Assembly (NCBI GenBank): GCA_910575075.1
Contig: CAJTCY010000001.1
Span: 144,702 to 208,701, forward strand
Source: Lachnospiraceae bacterium
GTDB lineage: Bacteria; Bacillota; Clostridia; Lachnospirales; Lachnospiraceae
Direction: 5' to 3'
DNA length: 64,000 nucleotides
The notes under the pieces are model-generated. The model saw only the letters and a program-made list of their open reading frames with translations. It did not search any database and had not been told where the DNA came from. Position 1 is the first letter of the stretch, and the number at the start of each line of letters is the position of its first letter. The translations under genes and the position numbers were made by a program. Of the stretch, positions 26,484 to 36,400 are shown one piece after another.

Positions 26484-26900
26484 ATGGTAACGAAAATAAT
26501 ATTAGTGTTGATTTTACTTTGCAGCATGATTATTCCGGTGGGAGGTTTTTTACTGAGCAAAAGAAAAGAAGGAGGGTTTAAGGCGGCATTAGGCTGCAAT
26601 GTCTTTTTCTTTTTTGGGACTTTGCTGGCAGCGGATATTTTAATGTTTCATGGAGATGTGCAGGCGGCGGGAGACGCGGCGGCAGTTTCCAGTACAGAGA
26701 GCTGGAGATATATAGCGGCGGCATTGTCTACTGGTATGTCCTGCATTGGTGCAGGCATTGCAGTGGCCAGTGCTGCCAGTGCGGCATTGGGAGCTTTAAG
26801 TGAGGATTCCAGTATTATGGGTAAGGCGTTGATTTTCGTTGCTCTGGCAGAATCTATTGCCCTCTATGGACTGCTGATTTCTTTTTCCATTTTAGGATAA
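26484..26900 (+). CDS. ntpK: V/A-type ATPase rotor subunit K (c-ring)
   Basis: A 138-residue, four-helix proteolipid that forms the rotor ring. TM1-TM2 (about 4-25 and 37-56) carry no acidic residue in the membrane. TM3-TM4 (about 72-100 and 110-136) include the ion-carrying Glu in VALAESIALYG, so each subunit carries one carboxylate per four helices. The Gln that helps bind sodium in the Enterococcus hirae ring is not evident in TM3. AGGAGG precedes the ATG at 26484. Confidence 0.9.
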   Translation: MVTKIILVLILLCSMIIPVGGFLLSKRKEGGFKAALGCNVFFFFGTLLAADILMFHGDVQAAGDAAAVSSTESWRYIAAALSTGMSCIGAGIAVASAASAALGALSEDSSIMGKALIFVALAESIALYGLLISFSILG

Positions 26901-26916
26901 AGTAGGGAGAATTCTT

Positions 26917-27225
26917 ATGAAGATGTATCTGATCAGTGATAACAGGGACACTTACACAGGAATGCGTCTGGCAGGAGTGGAAGGTGTTGTGGTCCACGAG
27001 AGGCAGGAACTGAAAGAAGCGCTGGAAACAGCGTTTCAGGATAAAGAAATTGGAATTGTTCTGTTGACAGAAAAGTTTGGAAGAGAATTTCCAGATCTTA
27101 TTGACGATGTAAAACTGAACCGCCGGCAGCCGTTGCTGATTGAAATTCCTGACCGTCATGGAACTGGCAGGAAGGAAAATTTTATTACAGATTATGTCAG
27201 TGAAGCTATTGGGCTGAAGCTATAG
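26917..27225 (+). CDS. ntpG: V/A-type ATPase subunit F
   Basis: A 102-residue soluble subunit of the central stalk. Recognised by KMYLISDNRDTYTGMRLAGVEG at the start, the GIVLLTEKF strand and the QPLLIEIPDRHG segment. AGGGAGA precedes the ATG. Sits between K and E as in other Firmicute operons. Confidence 0.9.
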   Translation: MKMYLISDNRDTYTGMRLAGVEGVVVHERQELKEALETAFQDKEIGIVLLTEKFGREFPDLIDDVKLNRRQPLLIEIPDRHGTGRKENFITDYVSEAIGLKL

Positions 27226-27240
27226 GAAGAAGGGAAACGT

Positions 27241-27801
27241 ATGCAGATCGGGGAAAAGCTGGAAGTATTTCGGGATTTCACTCTGGAGGTGGCCAGAGAA
27301 AACAGCAGCCGGATTAAGGCACAGTATGAAGAAGACTGTCAGCAGGAGCTGGAGGAATTTCGGAAAAATAAGCAGGCGGAAATGGAACATAAAATAAAGA
27401 TGGAAGAGAGAAACCTGCGCAGACAAATGAACAGCAGAGTGTCGGGTGAAATGCTGCGCCAGAAACATGATCTGGATGAATGCAAACGCAAATGGAAAGA
27501 AAAGCTGATGCAGGAGGTTCAGATACTGCTGAAAGAATACCAGAGTACGGCAGAGTACAGGGACTATCTGACTGCTAAAATTAAAATGGCTCAGAAGGTG
27601 GCAGGTAATGAGCCGGTGATGATATATATCAATGAGTCTGATAAAGATAAAAAGGCGGAACTTGAGAAAGAGACAGGGGCAGAATTAACTCTCAGCGAGA
27701 TAGATTTTGGCGGCGGAGTACGAGCAATTATCCGTTCCAAAAATATATTGATTGATGAATCCTTTTTGACCAGACTGGAACAGGAGGAAACGTATCTATG
27801 A
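27241..27801 (+). CDS. ntpE: V/A-type ATPase subunit E
   Basis: A 186-residue peripheral-stalk subunit. The first ~110 residues are coiled-coil; the C-terminal domain has GAELTLSEIDFGGGVRA, typical of the family. It pairs with the small H/G-like subunit. The stop overlaps the start of subunit A (ATGA), so translation is coupled. Confidence 0.9.
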   Translation: MQIGEKLEVFRDFTLEVARENSSRIKAQYEEDCQQELEEFRKNKQAEMEHKIKMEERNLRRQMNSRVSGEMLRQKHDLDECKRKWKEKLMQEVQILLKEYQSTAEYRDYLTAKIKMAQKVAGNEPVMIYINESDKDKKAELEKETGAELTLSEIDFGGGVRAIIRSKNILIDESFLTRLEQEETYL

Positions 27802-29564
27802 GTGTAACAGGAAAGATATATGGAATCAACGGCCCCATTATCACGGTCAAAGGGAATCTTGGATTTAAAATGTCAGAGATGGTCTATGTGGGGGACAGGC
27901 GTCTGCTGGGAGAAGTCATAGGATTGAAGCGGGACGAGACAATCATACAGGTTTTTGAAGAGACTGCCGGGCTGCGGCCGGGAGAATTGGTGGAAGGTGC
28001 GGGAAGGGCAATCAGCGTCACCCTTGCGCCAGGCATTATTTCAAATATATTTGATGGAATAGAACGTCCCCTGCAGCTCATTGGGGAAAAAAATGGCGCA
28101 TACATTCCCCGGGGCGTCAATGTCGATCTGCTGGACCGGGAGCGTAAATGGGAGACAAGGATTACGGTAAAACCTCAGGATGTGGTGAGAGAAGGGATGG
28201 TTATCGCAGAGGTTCCAGAAACTGCTGCGATCCTGCATAAGGTCATGGTCCCGCCGAATACAGAGGGAATTGTTCTGTGGACAGCAGACGACGGCGATTA
28301 TACAATTGAGGAGCCATTGGTAAAGATCCGCAAAACAGATGGCACAGAAGAGACATTGACGATGACCCAGCAGTGGCCTATCCGAATACCCCGTCCGGTT
28401 CAGAGACGTTATCCGGCAGACCGTCCTCTGATTACAGGGCAGCGTATCCTGGATACGCTGTTTCCCATTGCCAAGGGGGGAACAGCGGCGATACCAGGCG
28501 GCTTCGGCACAGGAAAAACCATGACTCAGCATCAGATTGCCAAATGGTCGGATGCAGATATTATTATTTACATTGGATGCGGTGAGCGCGGCAATGAGAT
28601 GACCAACGTCCTGGAAGAATTTTCCAGACTTACAGATCCTAAGACCGGAAATCTTCTGATGGACCGGACCACATTGATTGCCAATACTTCAAATATGCCT
28701 GTGGCAGCCAGGGAGGCAAGTATTTATACAGGATTGACACTGGCAGAATATTACCGTGATATGGGTTATCACGTAGCTATTATGGCGGATTCCACTTCTC
28801 GCTGGGCGGAGGCGCTTCGGGAGCTTTCCGGCAGGCTGGAGGAAATGCCGGCAGAAGAAGGGTTTCCGGCATATCTTGCTTCCAGGCTGTCTGCATTCTA
28901 TGAACGTGCCGGATATGTGGAGAATCTGGGTGGGACAGACGGCAGCGTCACCATTATCGGCGCTGTCTCTCCTCAGGGAGGAGATTTTTCTGAGCCGGTA
29001 ACGCAGAATACCAAGCGTTTTGTCCGGTGTTTTCTTGCGTTGGACAAGGCGCTTGCTTATGCAAGGCATTATCCGGCAATCAACTGGCTTACCAGCTATA
29101 CAGAATATCTGGGAGATTTGGAGGGCTGGTATCAGAGAAATGTAGGAGATGAATTCATTCCATGCAGGAATGAGCTGCTCAACATTCTTACTACGGAGAG
29201 CAGGCTGAATGAGATTGTAAAGTTGATAGGCAGCGATGTGCTTCCGGATGACCAGAAACTGGTCTTAGAGATTGCACGGGTAATCCGTCTGGGATTTTTG
29301 CAGCAGAATGCGTTCCATGCAGAAGATACCTTTGTGCCAATGGAAAAACAGCTTGAAATGATGAAAATCATTCTCTATTTATATGAAAAATGTAAAGAAC
29401 TTGTCAATGTGGGTATGCCAGTGGCGCTTCTGAAAGAGAATCATATTTTTGAGAAAATAGTATCCATCAAATATGATGTGGCAAACAGAGAACTGTATAA
29501 ATTTGAAGAATACCGGCAGATGGTCGACGCTTTCTATCACGGACTGCTAGAGACCAATGCGTAG
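27798..29564 (+). CDS. ntpA: V/A-type ATPase catalytic subunit A
   Basis: A 588-residue catalytic subunit. The nucleotide loop is [11 protein letters not shown], with [11 protein letters not shown] and [13 protein letters not shown] following. The A-specific insert of ~90 residues lies between the N-terminal beta domain and the nucleotide domain. [26 protein letters not shown] is the catalytic-site signature region. Length is normal and no disrupted motif is seen. With B it forms the A3B3 head in the cytoplasm. Confidence 0.97.
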   Translation: MSVTGKIYGINGPIITVKGNLGFKMSEMVYVGDRRLLGEVIGLKRDETIIQVFEETAGLRPGELVEGAGRAISVTLAPGIISNIFDGIERPLQLIGEKNGAYIPRGVNVDLLDRERKWETRITVKPQDVVREGMVIAEVPETAAILHKVMVPPNTEGIVLWTADDGDYTIEEPLVKIRKTDGTEETLTMTQQWPIRIPRPVQRRYPADRPLITGQRILDTLFPIAKGGTAAIPGGFGTGKTMTQHQIAKWSDADIIIYIGCGERGNEMTNVLEEFSRLTDPKTGNLLMDRTTLIANTSNMPVAAREASIYTGLTLAEYYRDMGYHVAIMADSTSRWAEALRELSGRLEEMPAEEGFPAYLASRLSAFYERAGYVENLGGTDGSVTIIGAVSPQGGDFSEPVTQNTKRFVRCFLALDKALAYARHYPAINWLTSYTEYLGDLEGWYQRNVGDEFIPCRNELLNILTTESRLNEIVKLIGSDVLPDDQKLVLEIARVIRLGFLQQNAFHAEDTFVPMEKQLEMMKIILYLYEKCKELVNVGMPVALLKENHIFEKIVSIKYDVANRELYKFEEYRQMVDAFYHGLLETNA

Positions 29565-29574
29565 GAGGATAAAA

Positions 29575-30960
29575 ATGTCGATTGAATATTTAGGGTTAAG
29601 TGAGATTAGCGGTCCTCTGGTTGTGCTGGAAGGAATACAGGATGCTTTCTATGAGGAAGTGGTGGAATTTGTGGTGGATAAAAACCGGCGCAAAAAAGGC
29701 AGGATTATTGCGGTAGATAAAGATAAAGCTGTCATTCAGGTCTTTGACAGCACGGATGACATGTCTTTGAAAAATACACATACCAGATTAAACGGCCGTC
29801 CGATGGAGATTGGGCTTTCTCTGGAAATTTTAGGGCGTACGTTTAACGGACTGGGAGAGCCCATTGACGGTCTGGGCAGGATTGCCCCGGAGGTGGTACG
29901 GGATGTAAATGGATTACCCTTGAATCCCTGCACCAGAGAATATCCCAGAAATTATATCCGCACTGGAATATCGGCAATCGACGGGCTTGCCACATTGATT
30001 CGGGGGCAGAAGCTTCCAATTTTTTCAGGGAATGGACTGCCTCATGACCAGCTTGCGGCACAGATTGTAGAGCAGGCGTCTCTTGGAGAAGAATCTGAGG
30101 AAGCGTTCGGCATTGTGTTTGCAGCAATGGGCGTAAAATATGACGTAGCAGAATTCTTTCGCAGAAGATTTGAAGAAAGCGGCGTCAGTTCCCATGTGAC
30201 GATGTTTTTGAATTTGTCAAATGATCCGGTGGCAGAACGTCTGATTGCGCCTAAGATGGCGCTGACGGCTGCCGAATACCTTGCTTTTGAGAAAAACATG
30301 CATATCCTGGTTATTTTGACAGATATGACCTCCTATGCAGAAGCAATGCGTGAAATTTCTGCTTCCAAAGGAGAGATTCCCAGCCGTAAAGGTTATCCGG
30401 GATATCTCTACAGTGAATTTGCCGCTCTGTATGAGCGTGCCGGAATTGTGAGAGGCAGGGAGGGAAGTGTGACGCAGATTCCTATTCTGACGATGCCCAA
30501 TGATGATATTACTCATCCGATTCCGGATTTGACGGGATATATTACGGAAGGGCAGATTGTGCTGGAACGTTCCCTGCATCAGAAAAATGTTTATCCTCCA
30601 ATCAATGTGCTGCCATCGCTTTCACGTCTCATGAAGGATGGAATTGGAGCTGAGTATACCAGAGAAGACCATCAGGATGTGGCAAACCAGTTGTTTTCCT
30701 CTTATGCCAGAGTGGGAGAGGCAAGAGACCTGGCAAGCGTGATCGGAGAGGATGAGCTGTCTGACACGGATCAGAAGTATCTGGAATTTGGAAAAAGTTT
30801 TGAACAGGAATTTGTGGCGCAGGGACCTAATGAGAACCGTACCATCGAAGAGACGCTGGATATTGGCTGGAAACTTCTTCATATTCTGCCCAGGGAAGAA
30901 CTGGACCGTATTGATACTAAGATTTTAGAGAAGTATTACAGTCAGGGTGAGGTGAGATAA
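29575..30960 (+). CDS. ntpB: V/A-type ATPase subunit B
   Basis: A 461-residue non-catalytic nucleotide-binding subunit. Motifs include the [20 protein letters not shown] region, [14 protein letters not shown] in place of a true P-loop, and [22 protein letters not shown]. The ATG at 29575 follows AGGAGG; an upstream in-frame ATG at 29557 overlaps the end of A and lacks a site. It is followed immediately by D. Confidence 0.97.
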   Translation: MSIEYLGLSEISGPLVVLEGIQDAFYEEVVEFVVDKNRRKKGRIIAVDKDKAVIQVFDSTDDMSLKNTHTRLNGRPMEIGLSLEILGRTFNGLGEPIDGLGRIAPEVVRDVNGLPLNPCTREYPRNYIRTGISAIDGLATLIRGQKLPIFSGNGLPHDQLAAQIVEQASLGEESEEAFGIVFAAMGVKYDVAEFFRRRFEESGVSSHVTMFLNLSNDPVAERLIAPKMALTAAEYLAFEKNMHILVILTDMTSYAEAMREISASKGEIPSRKGYPGYLYSEFAALYERAGIVRGREGSVTQIPILTMPNDDITHPIPDLTGYITEGQIVLERSLHQKNVYPPINVLPSLSRLMKDGIGAEYTREDHQDVANQLFSSYARVGEARDLASVIGEDELSDTDQKYLEFGKSFEQEFVAQGPNENRTIEETLDIGWKLLHILPREELDRIDTKILEKYYSQGEVR

Positions 30961-31581
30961 ATGGACCCAAATACATTTCCAACCAAAGGAAATCTGATAC
31001 TGGCGAAAAATTCTCTTGCTCTTTCCAGGCAGGGATATGAACTGATGGACAAAAAACGGAATATTTTGATTCGAGAGCTTATGGAACTTATTGAGCAGGC
31101 TACTGATATTCAGAAAGAGATTGACGAGACTTTTACAAATGCGTATCTTGCTTTGCAGAAGGCGAATATCCAGATGGGAATTCATGAAGTGGAAGCCTTA
31201 AGTTTAAGCGTTCCGGTAGAAACGTCAATTACCATTAAACGCCGGAGCGTTATGGGAACAGAGATTCCCAAGGTAGAATATGACAGGCAGGAATTGCGGC
31301 CATCCTATGGATTCTTCGGTACGAAAATGTCATTGGACCAGGCATGTGAAAAGTTTCAGAAGGTGAAAGAACTGACCATTCGTCTGGCACAGATTGAAAC
31401 CAGCGCCTATCGTCTTGCCTATAATATTAAGAAAACCCAGAAACGTGCCAATGCATTGCAGAATATTACAATTCCTAAATATGAATCTTTGGTAAAAGAA
31501 ATCCAAAATGCTTTAGAGGAAAAAGAAAGGGAAGAATTTACAAGACTTAAGGTAATTAAACGGATGAAACAGAGGAAATGA
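30961..31581 (+). CDS. ntpD: V/A-type ATPase subunit D (central stalk)
   Basis: A 206-residue coiled-coil rotor shaft. It starts with PTKGNLILAKNSLALSRQGYELMDKKRNIL, split here as PTKGNLILAKNSL and GYELMDKKRNIL, and closes with KKTQKRANALQNI near residue 160. The start follows the B stop directly, with GAGGTGAG as site. It completes the set H-C-I-K-F-E-A-B-D; no subunit is missing. Confidence 0.95.
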   Translation: MDPNTFPTKGNLILAKNSLALSRQGYELMDKKRNILIRELMELIEQATDIQKEIDETFTNAYLALQKANIQMGIHEVEALSLSVPVETSITIKRRSVMGTEIPKVEYDRQELRPSYGFFGTKMSLDQACEKFQKVKELTIRLAQIETSAYRLAYNIKKTQKRANALQNITIPKYESLVKEIQNALEEKEREEFTRLKVIKRMKQRK

Positions 31582-32531
31582 AAGTGATGAAAACAGAGAA
31601 AAGCATACAGCAGATTCCGGCGTTTGAAGTAATAAATGAAGTAAAAAAAGCTGTGATCGGAAAAGATGACTGTATTGTGAAAGCAGTTGCTGCCATTCTT
31701 GCCGGAGGGCATATTTTGTTAAATGATATACCTGGCGTGGGGAAGACCACGCTGGCTATGGCATTGTCCAAATCCATGTCTTTGAAGCAGAACCGTGTAC
31801 AGTTTACGCCGGATGTGCTTCCTTCGGATTTGACGGGTTTTTCCATGTACCAGAAAGATAAAGGGACTTTCGTTTATCAGCAGGGAAGTGTGATGTGTAA
31901 TCTGCTGCTTGCAGATGAAATTAACCGTACGTCACCCAAAACACAGTCAGCTCTTTTGGAGGTAATGGAGGAACAGAAGGTAACCGTAGATGGAGTAACC
32001 CATGAAGTGCCGTCTCCGTTTATTGTAATTGCCACACAGAATCCTTTTGGGAGCGCAGGTACATGGATGCTTCCAGAGGCACAGCTTGACCGGTTTATGG
32101 TGTGTTTAAAGTTGGGCTACCCCAGCATGGAAGATGAGATTGACATTTTAAAAGGGGTTCAGCAGAAAGAAGAGGTCCAGTCTGTGATTTCCTGCCAACA
32201 GCTTCTAGCCATGCAGAAGGCGGCAGAAGAAATATTTGTGCAGGAAGAGATGTATCAGTATGTGGGAAATCTGGTAAACCGTACCAGAACGGAACCCTTG
32301 ATTGATCTTGGAATCAGTCCAAGAGGAACGATAAATATTCTGCAGATGGCAAAAGCTGTGGCATTTCTGCGCCAAAGGGCTTATGTGATTCCAGAGGATG
32401 TGGAGGATATCTTTCTGGCAGTCTGCGGGCATCGGATTATACCAAGCACAAAGGCTCGGGTAGCGCATATGGATGCGGAGGATATTTTAAGAGAGATACT
32501 AAACACGACACCCACACCGAAAACGATCTGA
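31578..32531 (+). CDS. MoxR-family AAA ATPase
   Basis: A 317-residue AAA+ ATPase. Walker A is PGVGKTTLAMAL, Walker B LLLADEINR with TSPKTQSALLEVMEE, and ATQNPFGSAGTWMLPEAQLDRF is the MoxR signature. MoxR proteins act as chaperones that mature protein complexes and usually pair with DUF58 and VWA or transglutaminase proteins, as here. Its start overlaps subunit D by 4 bases (ATGA); an ATG at 31587 is an alternative. It is in the same operon as the ATPase. Confidence 0.93.
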   Translation: MKVMKTEKSIQQIPAFEVINEVKKAVIGKDDCIVKAVAAILAGGHILLNDIPGVGKTTLAMALSKSMSLKQNRVQFTPDVLPSDLTGFSMYQKDKGTFVYQQGSVMCNLLLADEINRTSPKTQSALLEVMEEQKVTVDGVTHEVPSPFIVIATQNPFGSAGTWMLPEAQLDRFMVCLKLGYPSMEDEIDILKGVQQKEEVQSVISCQQLLAMQKAAEEIFVQEEMYQYVGNLVNRTRTEPLIDLGISPRGTINILQMAKAVAFLRQRAYVIPEDVEDIFLAVCGHRIIPSTKARVAHMDAEDILREILNTTPTPKTI

Positions 32532-32544
32532 CAGGTGAAGGCAA

Positions 32545-33633
32545 ATGTGGAAAAGGATACTGTATATACTGGGAACGGCAGACATATTTTATCTGGCGGT
32601 ATTATATAGAAGCAGGGCACTACTGATTGTGTTTGGGGCAGCAGTTCTGTTACCCCTCTTTTTTTTGTGTGTATTGTCTTCTGTCAGGAAAGAACTGAAA
32701 ACAGAGCTTTTATTTTTTCCATATCCGCAGGATGATACAGGAGAATATCTTGTGGGAATCCGGGTGGACAATCCCAGCCGGATATATCTTGACAGAGTAA
32801 GCGCCAAAATACGGATAAGAAATATGGCAACTGGAAATAAGCGCTGGCTGAAGGTGGCAGGACAGCTTCCGGCAGAGACAGTGACAGAGCTCAAAGGAAA
32901 ACTCCAGAATGCAGAATTTGGCTTGTGGGAAGCTGAGTGTGAAGTGCTTTACTGTTATGAGTGGATGAATTTCCTGTATTTGTCCAAAAAAATTTCAAGC
33001 AAAAAGCAGGTGATGATTTTTCCGGATGTTCATGAAGTCAATTTAAAAATCGGTATTCGAACCAGGCTGTTCTGGTCTGACGGCGAACAGTACCATCCTC
33101 AGGTCAGCGGAGATGATCCTTCTGAAACTTTGAAATTACGGGAATATCAAAGCGGAGACCGACTCAATCGCATTCACTGGAAACTCTCTGCCAAGAACAG
33201 TTCTTTAATTGTGGCAGAGATGAGTATGCCGATGAACTGTAATATTGTCTGCTTTCTGGATGCCAATCCTTCTGTGATGAAGAAAAAAGAGGCAAAAACT
33301 TATTGGGAGGTAGTAAATACGATTTCTCAGGGTCTGCTGAATCAAGAATGCGCCTACTATTTAGTTTGGAAAAACAGGGGACAAAAAGAGCTGTGCCGTA
33401 AAGCTGTGCGCAAAGTGGAGGATCTTGCTGATTTCTGGAGCGAGATTTCATCTGCCAGCATGGAAAAAGGGGCAGATTCAGAAACGTATGCCAGGGATTT
33501 TTCTTACGATTATTACGCCAGCGGGCTGTTGTGGAATGAGAAACTGGAGCTTTTTTGCAATGAAAAATTTTTGGTAAAAATCAGACCAGAACAGATTCGC
33601 CGGCAATTGGCGGAATTGGAAATTGTGCTGTAA
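32545..33633 (+). CDS. DUF58-domain membrane protein
   Basis: A 362-residue protein. Two membrane spans lie at about 8-25 and 30-47. The DUF58 motif is at residues ~190-220 (LREYQSGDRLNRIHWKLSAK). This family accompanies MoxR ATPases and is thought to be a substrate or partner anchored at the membrane. It lies 13 bases after MoxR and 20 before the transglutaminase. AGGTGAAGG precedes the ATG. Confidence 0.9.
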   Translation: MWKRILYILGTADIFYLAVLYRSRALLIVFGAAVLLPLFFLCVLSSVRKELKTELLFFPYPQDDTGEYLVGIRVDNPSRIYLDRVSAKIRIRNMATGNKRWLKVAGQLPAETVTELKGKLQNAEFGLWEAECEVLYCYEWMNFLYLSKKISSKKQVMIFPDVHEVNLKIGIRTRLFWSDGEQYHPQVSGDDPSETLKLREYQSGDRLNRIHWKLSAKNSSLIVAEMSMPMNCNIVCFLDANPSVMKKKEAKTYWEVVNTISQGLLNQECAYYLVWKNRGQKELCRKAVRKVEDLADFWSEISSASMEKGADSETYARDFSYDYYASGLLWNEKLELFCNEKFLVKIRPEQIRRQLAELEIVL

Positions 33634-33653
33634 AGGTCAGAAAGGCAGCTAAG

Positions 33654-36083
33654 ATGAAAGTGAATTTCAAAGAAGAGAACATGGAATGGATCTGCAGATG
33701 GCAGGAGATGGTTTGCCTGTTCCTTATTCTTCAGGGGATGTGTATGTGCATGGAAAGCATTTTGGGCATTTCTGTTCCAAGACAGTTTCAACTGTTATCT
33801 GCAGCTGGTGTAGTTCTTGCAGCAGAATTGTCTGCGCGCAGCTGGAGGCGGATGCTGGCAGGAATTGCTGTCTTGCTGGGAGCTTTGGTTTGCCTGTGGA
33901 TAAAATATCAGGAAGTGATAAGTACTGCAGCCAAGGAAATGGCAAACCGCATGCTGGAGCTTATTAATCATTATCACAGAACAGATTTTCTATACTGGTA
34001 TTTGGAAGAATCTCCTGAGCATTATGGCTGGATAGCGCTTTTATTTGTGTTTGTGTTTCTGGGAATTGTGGAAGGAACGGTGCTGTTAAGGTCAAAGAAT
34101 TGTCCATGGCATCTGCAGGTTGTGTTCGTGCTTCCAATTTTAATTATTACGGCAGGGCTTTCGGTGGGAAAAGCGGTTTCCCCGATGGGAATTGTACTGG
34201 TTTTGACAGGAGTTCTTGCCGAAAAGATGGATATCAGGCAGCGTGGAGTAGTTCTGCCTGCTGCAGGCATTGTGCTTAGTGTGGGGATTTCTTTTCTGAT
34301 TTCTGGCAATCAGAGTGTTTTGGGCCAGGTAGAAATTTGGCACGGAAATTGGCTGAACAGGCAGTTGGCGTTTGAGGACAGAATGCTGGAACTGTTGGAA
34401 CAGGTGGGAAATATTTCTTTATTTTCCAAAAGAGAGAAGAAAGAGTATGTTCTGTCCAATGAGGAACCTGCAATAACAGGAAAGAAAGTATTTCAGATTA
34501 CGGTGGATCATCCAATTTATCAGAGTGTTTACATCAGGGGATTTGTAGGGGGAGATTATGAAGATGGCAGTTGGAAGGGGGTATCCAGACAAGAATTTTC
34601 TGACTGGGCGCAGCAGCAGGGAGGAGATGAGCAGGAATATTCCAGAATTATCCAGAATTTTCCTTATGAGTTACTGGGATATGGGTCAGAGATATTTTAT
34701 ATGCCGGTCGGCCGTTTTCAGGTATCACTGGAGCTGGAAGAAGATCGGAAGGACTATACGCTGATGCCTTATTTTACACAGATACCACAGCAGCAGCCTG
34801 TGAAGACAGACGGGACATTGCCGCCGCAAAACAGCACGCAGTTTGAGTGGAACAGCTACCTGAAGTTGTTAGATTCTGAGGTGGAGCTGGCGGGGATTCC
34901 TGTGTTAGGGGCATTTCTTACAGATGAGGGAAAAATAGAGAATTGTGAAATTTGGGCGCAATATGAGAAGTATGTCCAAAAGACATATACGAGGCTTCCA
35001 GCAGAAGGTCTTACGGATTTGAAACATTATGCCCAAGAGAGGCGCAGAAGAGAAGAAGATTTATATGAGGTACAGTTGCGCAGACTCACGGAACGTATAG
35101 AAGCAGGAGAGGTATGGGAGACAACAGAGGAAGAACAAGTGCTTTTGTCTGGCAGTGAAAGGAAACGTATGACGCAGATGATACGAAGCATGTTGTGGGA
35201 AAATGGCAGATACAGCTTTGATCTTAAGCCAGTGCCGAAGGGAGAGGATTTTGCTGAATATTTCTTTTTTACACAGCATAAAGGATATTGCGTACATTTT
35301 GCTGCGACAGCAACGCTGCTTTTTCGGATGAATGATGTGCCTGCAAGGTTTGTCACCGGATATTTGCTTCTGCCTTCTGATTTTAAGAAGAATAGGGACG
35401 GGACCTGGACAGCGGAAATTACAGACGAGCGTGCTCATGCCTGGACAGAAGTGTTTGAACATAACATTGGATTTTATCCTGTGGAGGCAACGCCTCCCTC
35501 TTACATTGGAATGCTTGAGGAAATGGAGACAGGAGATGATCTTGTAAAGGCTGTGCAGCAAAAAGAGAGGGAAGAGGATGGTAAAACGCCAGCGGCTGAC
35601 AGCAGAGAGCAGGAAAATCAGCAGGGGCCTGTGAGGCAGCAGCAAGAGACGGAAAAGGAAAGGGCAAAACAGAGTGTAACGGGGACAGATGGAAGCAGTA
35701 CTGGAAAATCAGGAAGCTCATGGCTATGGCATATGGTTCTGCGTATAAGCCTGCTCCTGATTTGTATGGCAGGTTTGTACACGATAATCATATATTACAG
35801 GAAGTCTGTATTGAAAAAGCGTCGGCAGAGAATTACGCTTCCTGACCGTACACAGGCAGTCAGGGAGATCGGGAAAGAGCTGAAGCGAAAGCTGAGAAAA
35901 ATGGGATATGGGCGCAAGGGTGAGCAAAGCGACAGAGATTATCAGCGTATGCTGGAGAAGGAGCTGCCAGAAATTCAATGGGAACAGGCCTTTTCCATAT
36001 TTCAGAAAGCCGTATTTTCAGAAACTGGCGTGACGGAGGAAGAATATCAGATGATATTTTCTCTGTATAGTAATTTATGTTAG
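33654..36083 (+). CDS. Transglutaminase-like membrane protein (TgpA/YebA-like)
   Basis: An 809-residue protein. The N-terminal ~240 residues have about six membrane spans. A large extracellular part includes a transglutaminase-like domain at about 490-620 with Cys in HKGYCVHFAATA, His in RAHAWTEVF and an acidic residue in GFYPVEATP (Glu where many members have Asp). A Glu/Gln-rich linker leads to another span (about 690-712) and a cytoplasmic tail with a DUF4129-like segment. It is the last gene of the ATPase-MoxR-DUF58 operon. Confidence 0.9.
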   Translation: MKVNFKEENMEWICRWQEMVCLFLILQGMCMCMESILGISVPRQFQLLSAAGVVLAAELSARSWRRMLAGIAVLLGALVCLWIKYQEVISTAAKEMANRMLELINHYHRTDFLYWYLEESPEHYGWIALLFVFVFLGIVEGTVLLRSKNCPWHLQVVFVLPILIITAGLSVGKAVSPMGIVLVLTGVLAEKMDIRQRGVVLPAAGIVLSVGISFLISGNQSVLGQVEIWHGNWLNRQLAFEDRMLELLEQVGNISLFSKREKKEYVLSNEEPAITGKKVFQITVDHPIYQSVYIRGFVGGDYEDGSWKGVSRQEFSDWAQQQGGDEQEYSRIIQNFPYELLGYGSEIFYMPVGRFQVSLELEEDRKDYTLMPYFTQIPQQQPVKTDGTLPPQNSTQFEWNSYLKLLDSEVELAGIPVLGAFLTDEGKIENCEIWAQYEKYVQKTYTRLPAEGLTDLKHYAQERRRREEDLYEVQLRRLTERIEAGEVWETTEEEQVLLSGSERKRMTQMIRSMLWENGRYSFDLKPVPKGEDFAEYFFFTQHKGYCVHFAATATLLFRMNDVPARFVTGYLLLPSDFKKNRDGTWTAEITDERAHAWTEVFEHNIGFYPVEATPPSYIGMLEEMETGDDLVKAVQQKEREEDGKTPAADSREQENQQGPVRQQQETEKERAKQSVTGTDGSSTGKSGSSWLWHMVLRISLLLICMAGLYTIIIYYRKSVLKKRRQRITLPDRTQAVREIGKELKRKLRKMGYGRKGEQSDRDYQRMLEKELPEIQWEQAFSIFQKAVFSETGVTEEEYQMIFSLYSNLC

Positions 36084-36145
36084 TGCAGCAGTCATCTTTT
36101 AACATATTAAATTGTAAAATATGAAAACTTAAGTTAAATTTACTC

Positions 36146-36175
36146 TTGACAAGAAAAAGCAGGATTGTATACAAT
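36146..36175 (+). promoter_or_regulatory. Promoter of the GntR-icd unit
   Basis: Perfect TTGACA at 36146-36151 and TACAAT at 36170-36175 with an 18-base spacer. It lies upstream of repeat copy B, so the repeat is transcribed in a ~220-base leader. Confidence 0.6.
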
Positions 36176-36177
36176 TA

Positions 36178-36362
36178 TCTGGGACAGCCGCACTGCTTTA
36201 AATAGCAGAGAATTGGTTCGTTCAAAAGGAGACAGCCCCAATATGCACAAAAATTATCTTGGGAATTTGGCTTCCCAGATTGGTTTTTGTGCATTCTGTC
36301 TTTGCCGCTTGAGCAGCAAGAACTTTTGGGCAAGTGAACATATTCGTGCGGCAGCCTAAAAA
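36178..36362. repeat. Copy B of the dispersed imperfect-palindrome repeat
   Basis: Shares ATATGCACAAAAATTATCTTG with copy A, plus TTTTTGTGCA and the right arm TGTCTTTGCCGC / GCAGCAAGAACTTTTGG with copy C. Arms GGGACAGCCGCAC and GTGCGGCAGCC form the outer ends. A 38-residue reading frame inside it (MHKNYLGNLASQ...) is repeat-borne and probably not a gene. It fills most of the 317-base gap before the GntR gene. Confidence 0.75.
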
Positions 36363-36400
36363 ACAGCGAATAATAAGTATCTGGTTGGAGGCAGAATCTC

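Noticed and set aside
36242-36358. Short frame MHKNYLGNLASQ... as a small gene
   Set aside because: It lies fully inside repeat copy B, has no ribosome-binding site, and similar strings appear in the other repeat copies.
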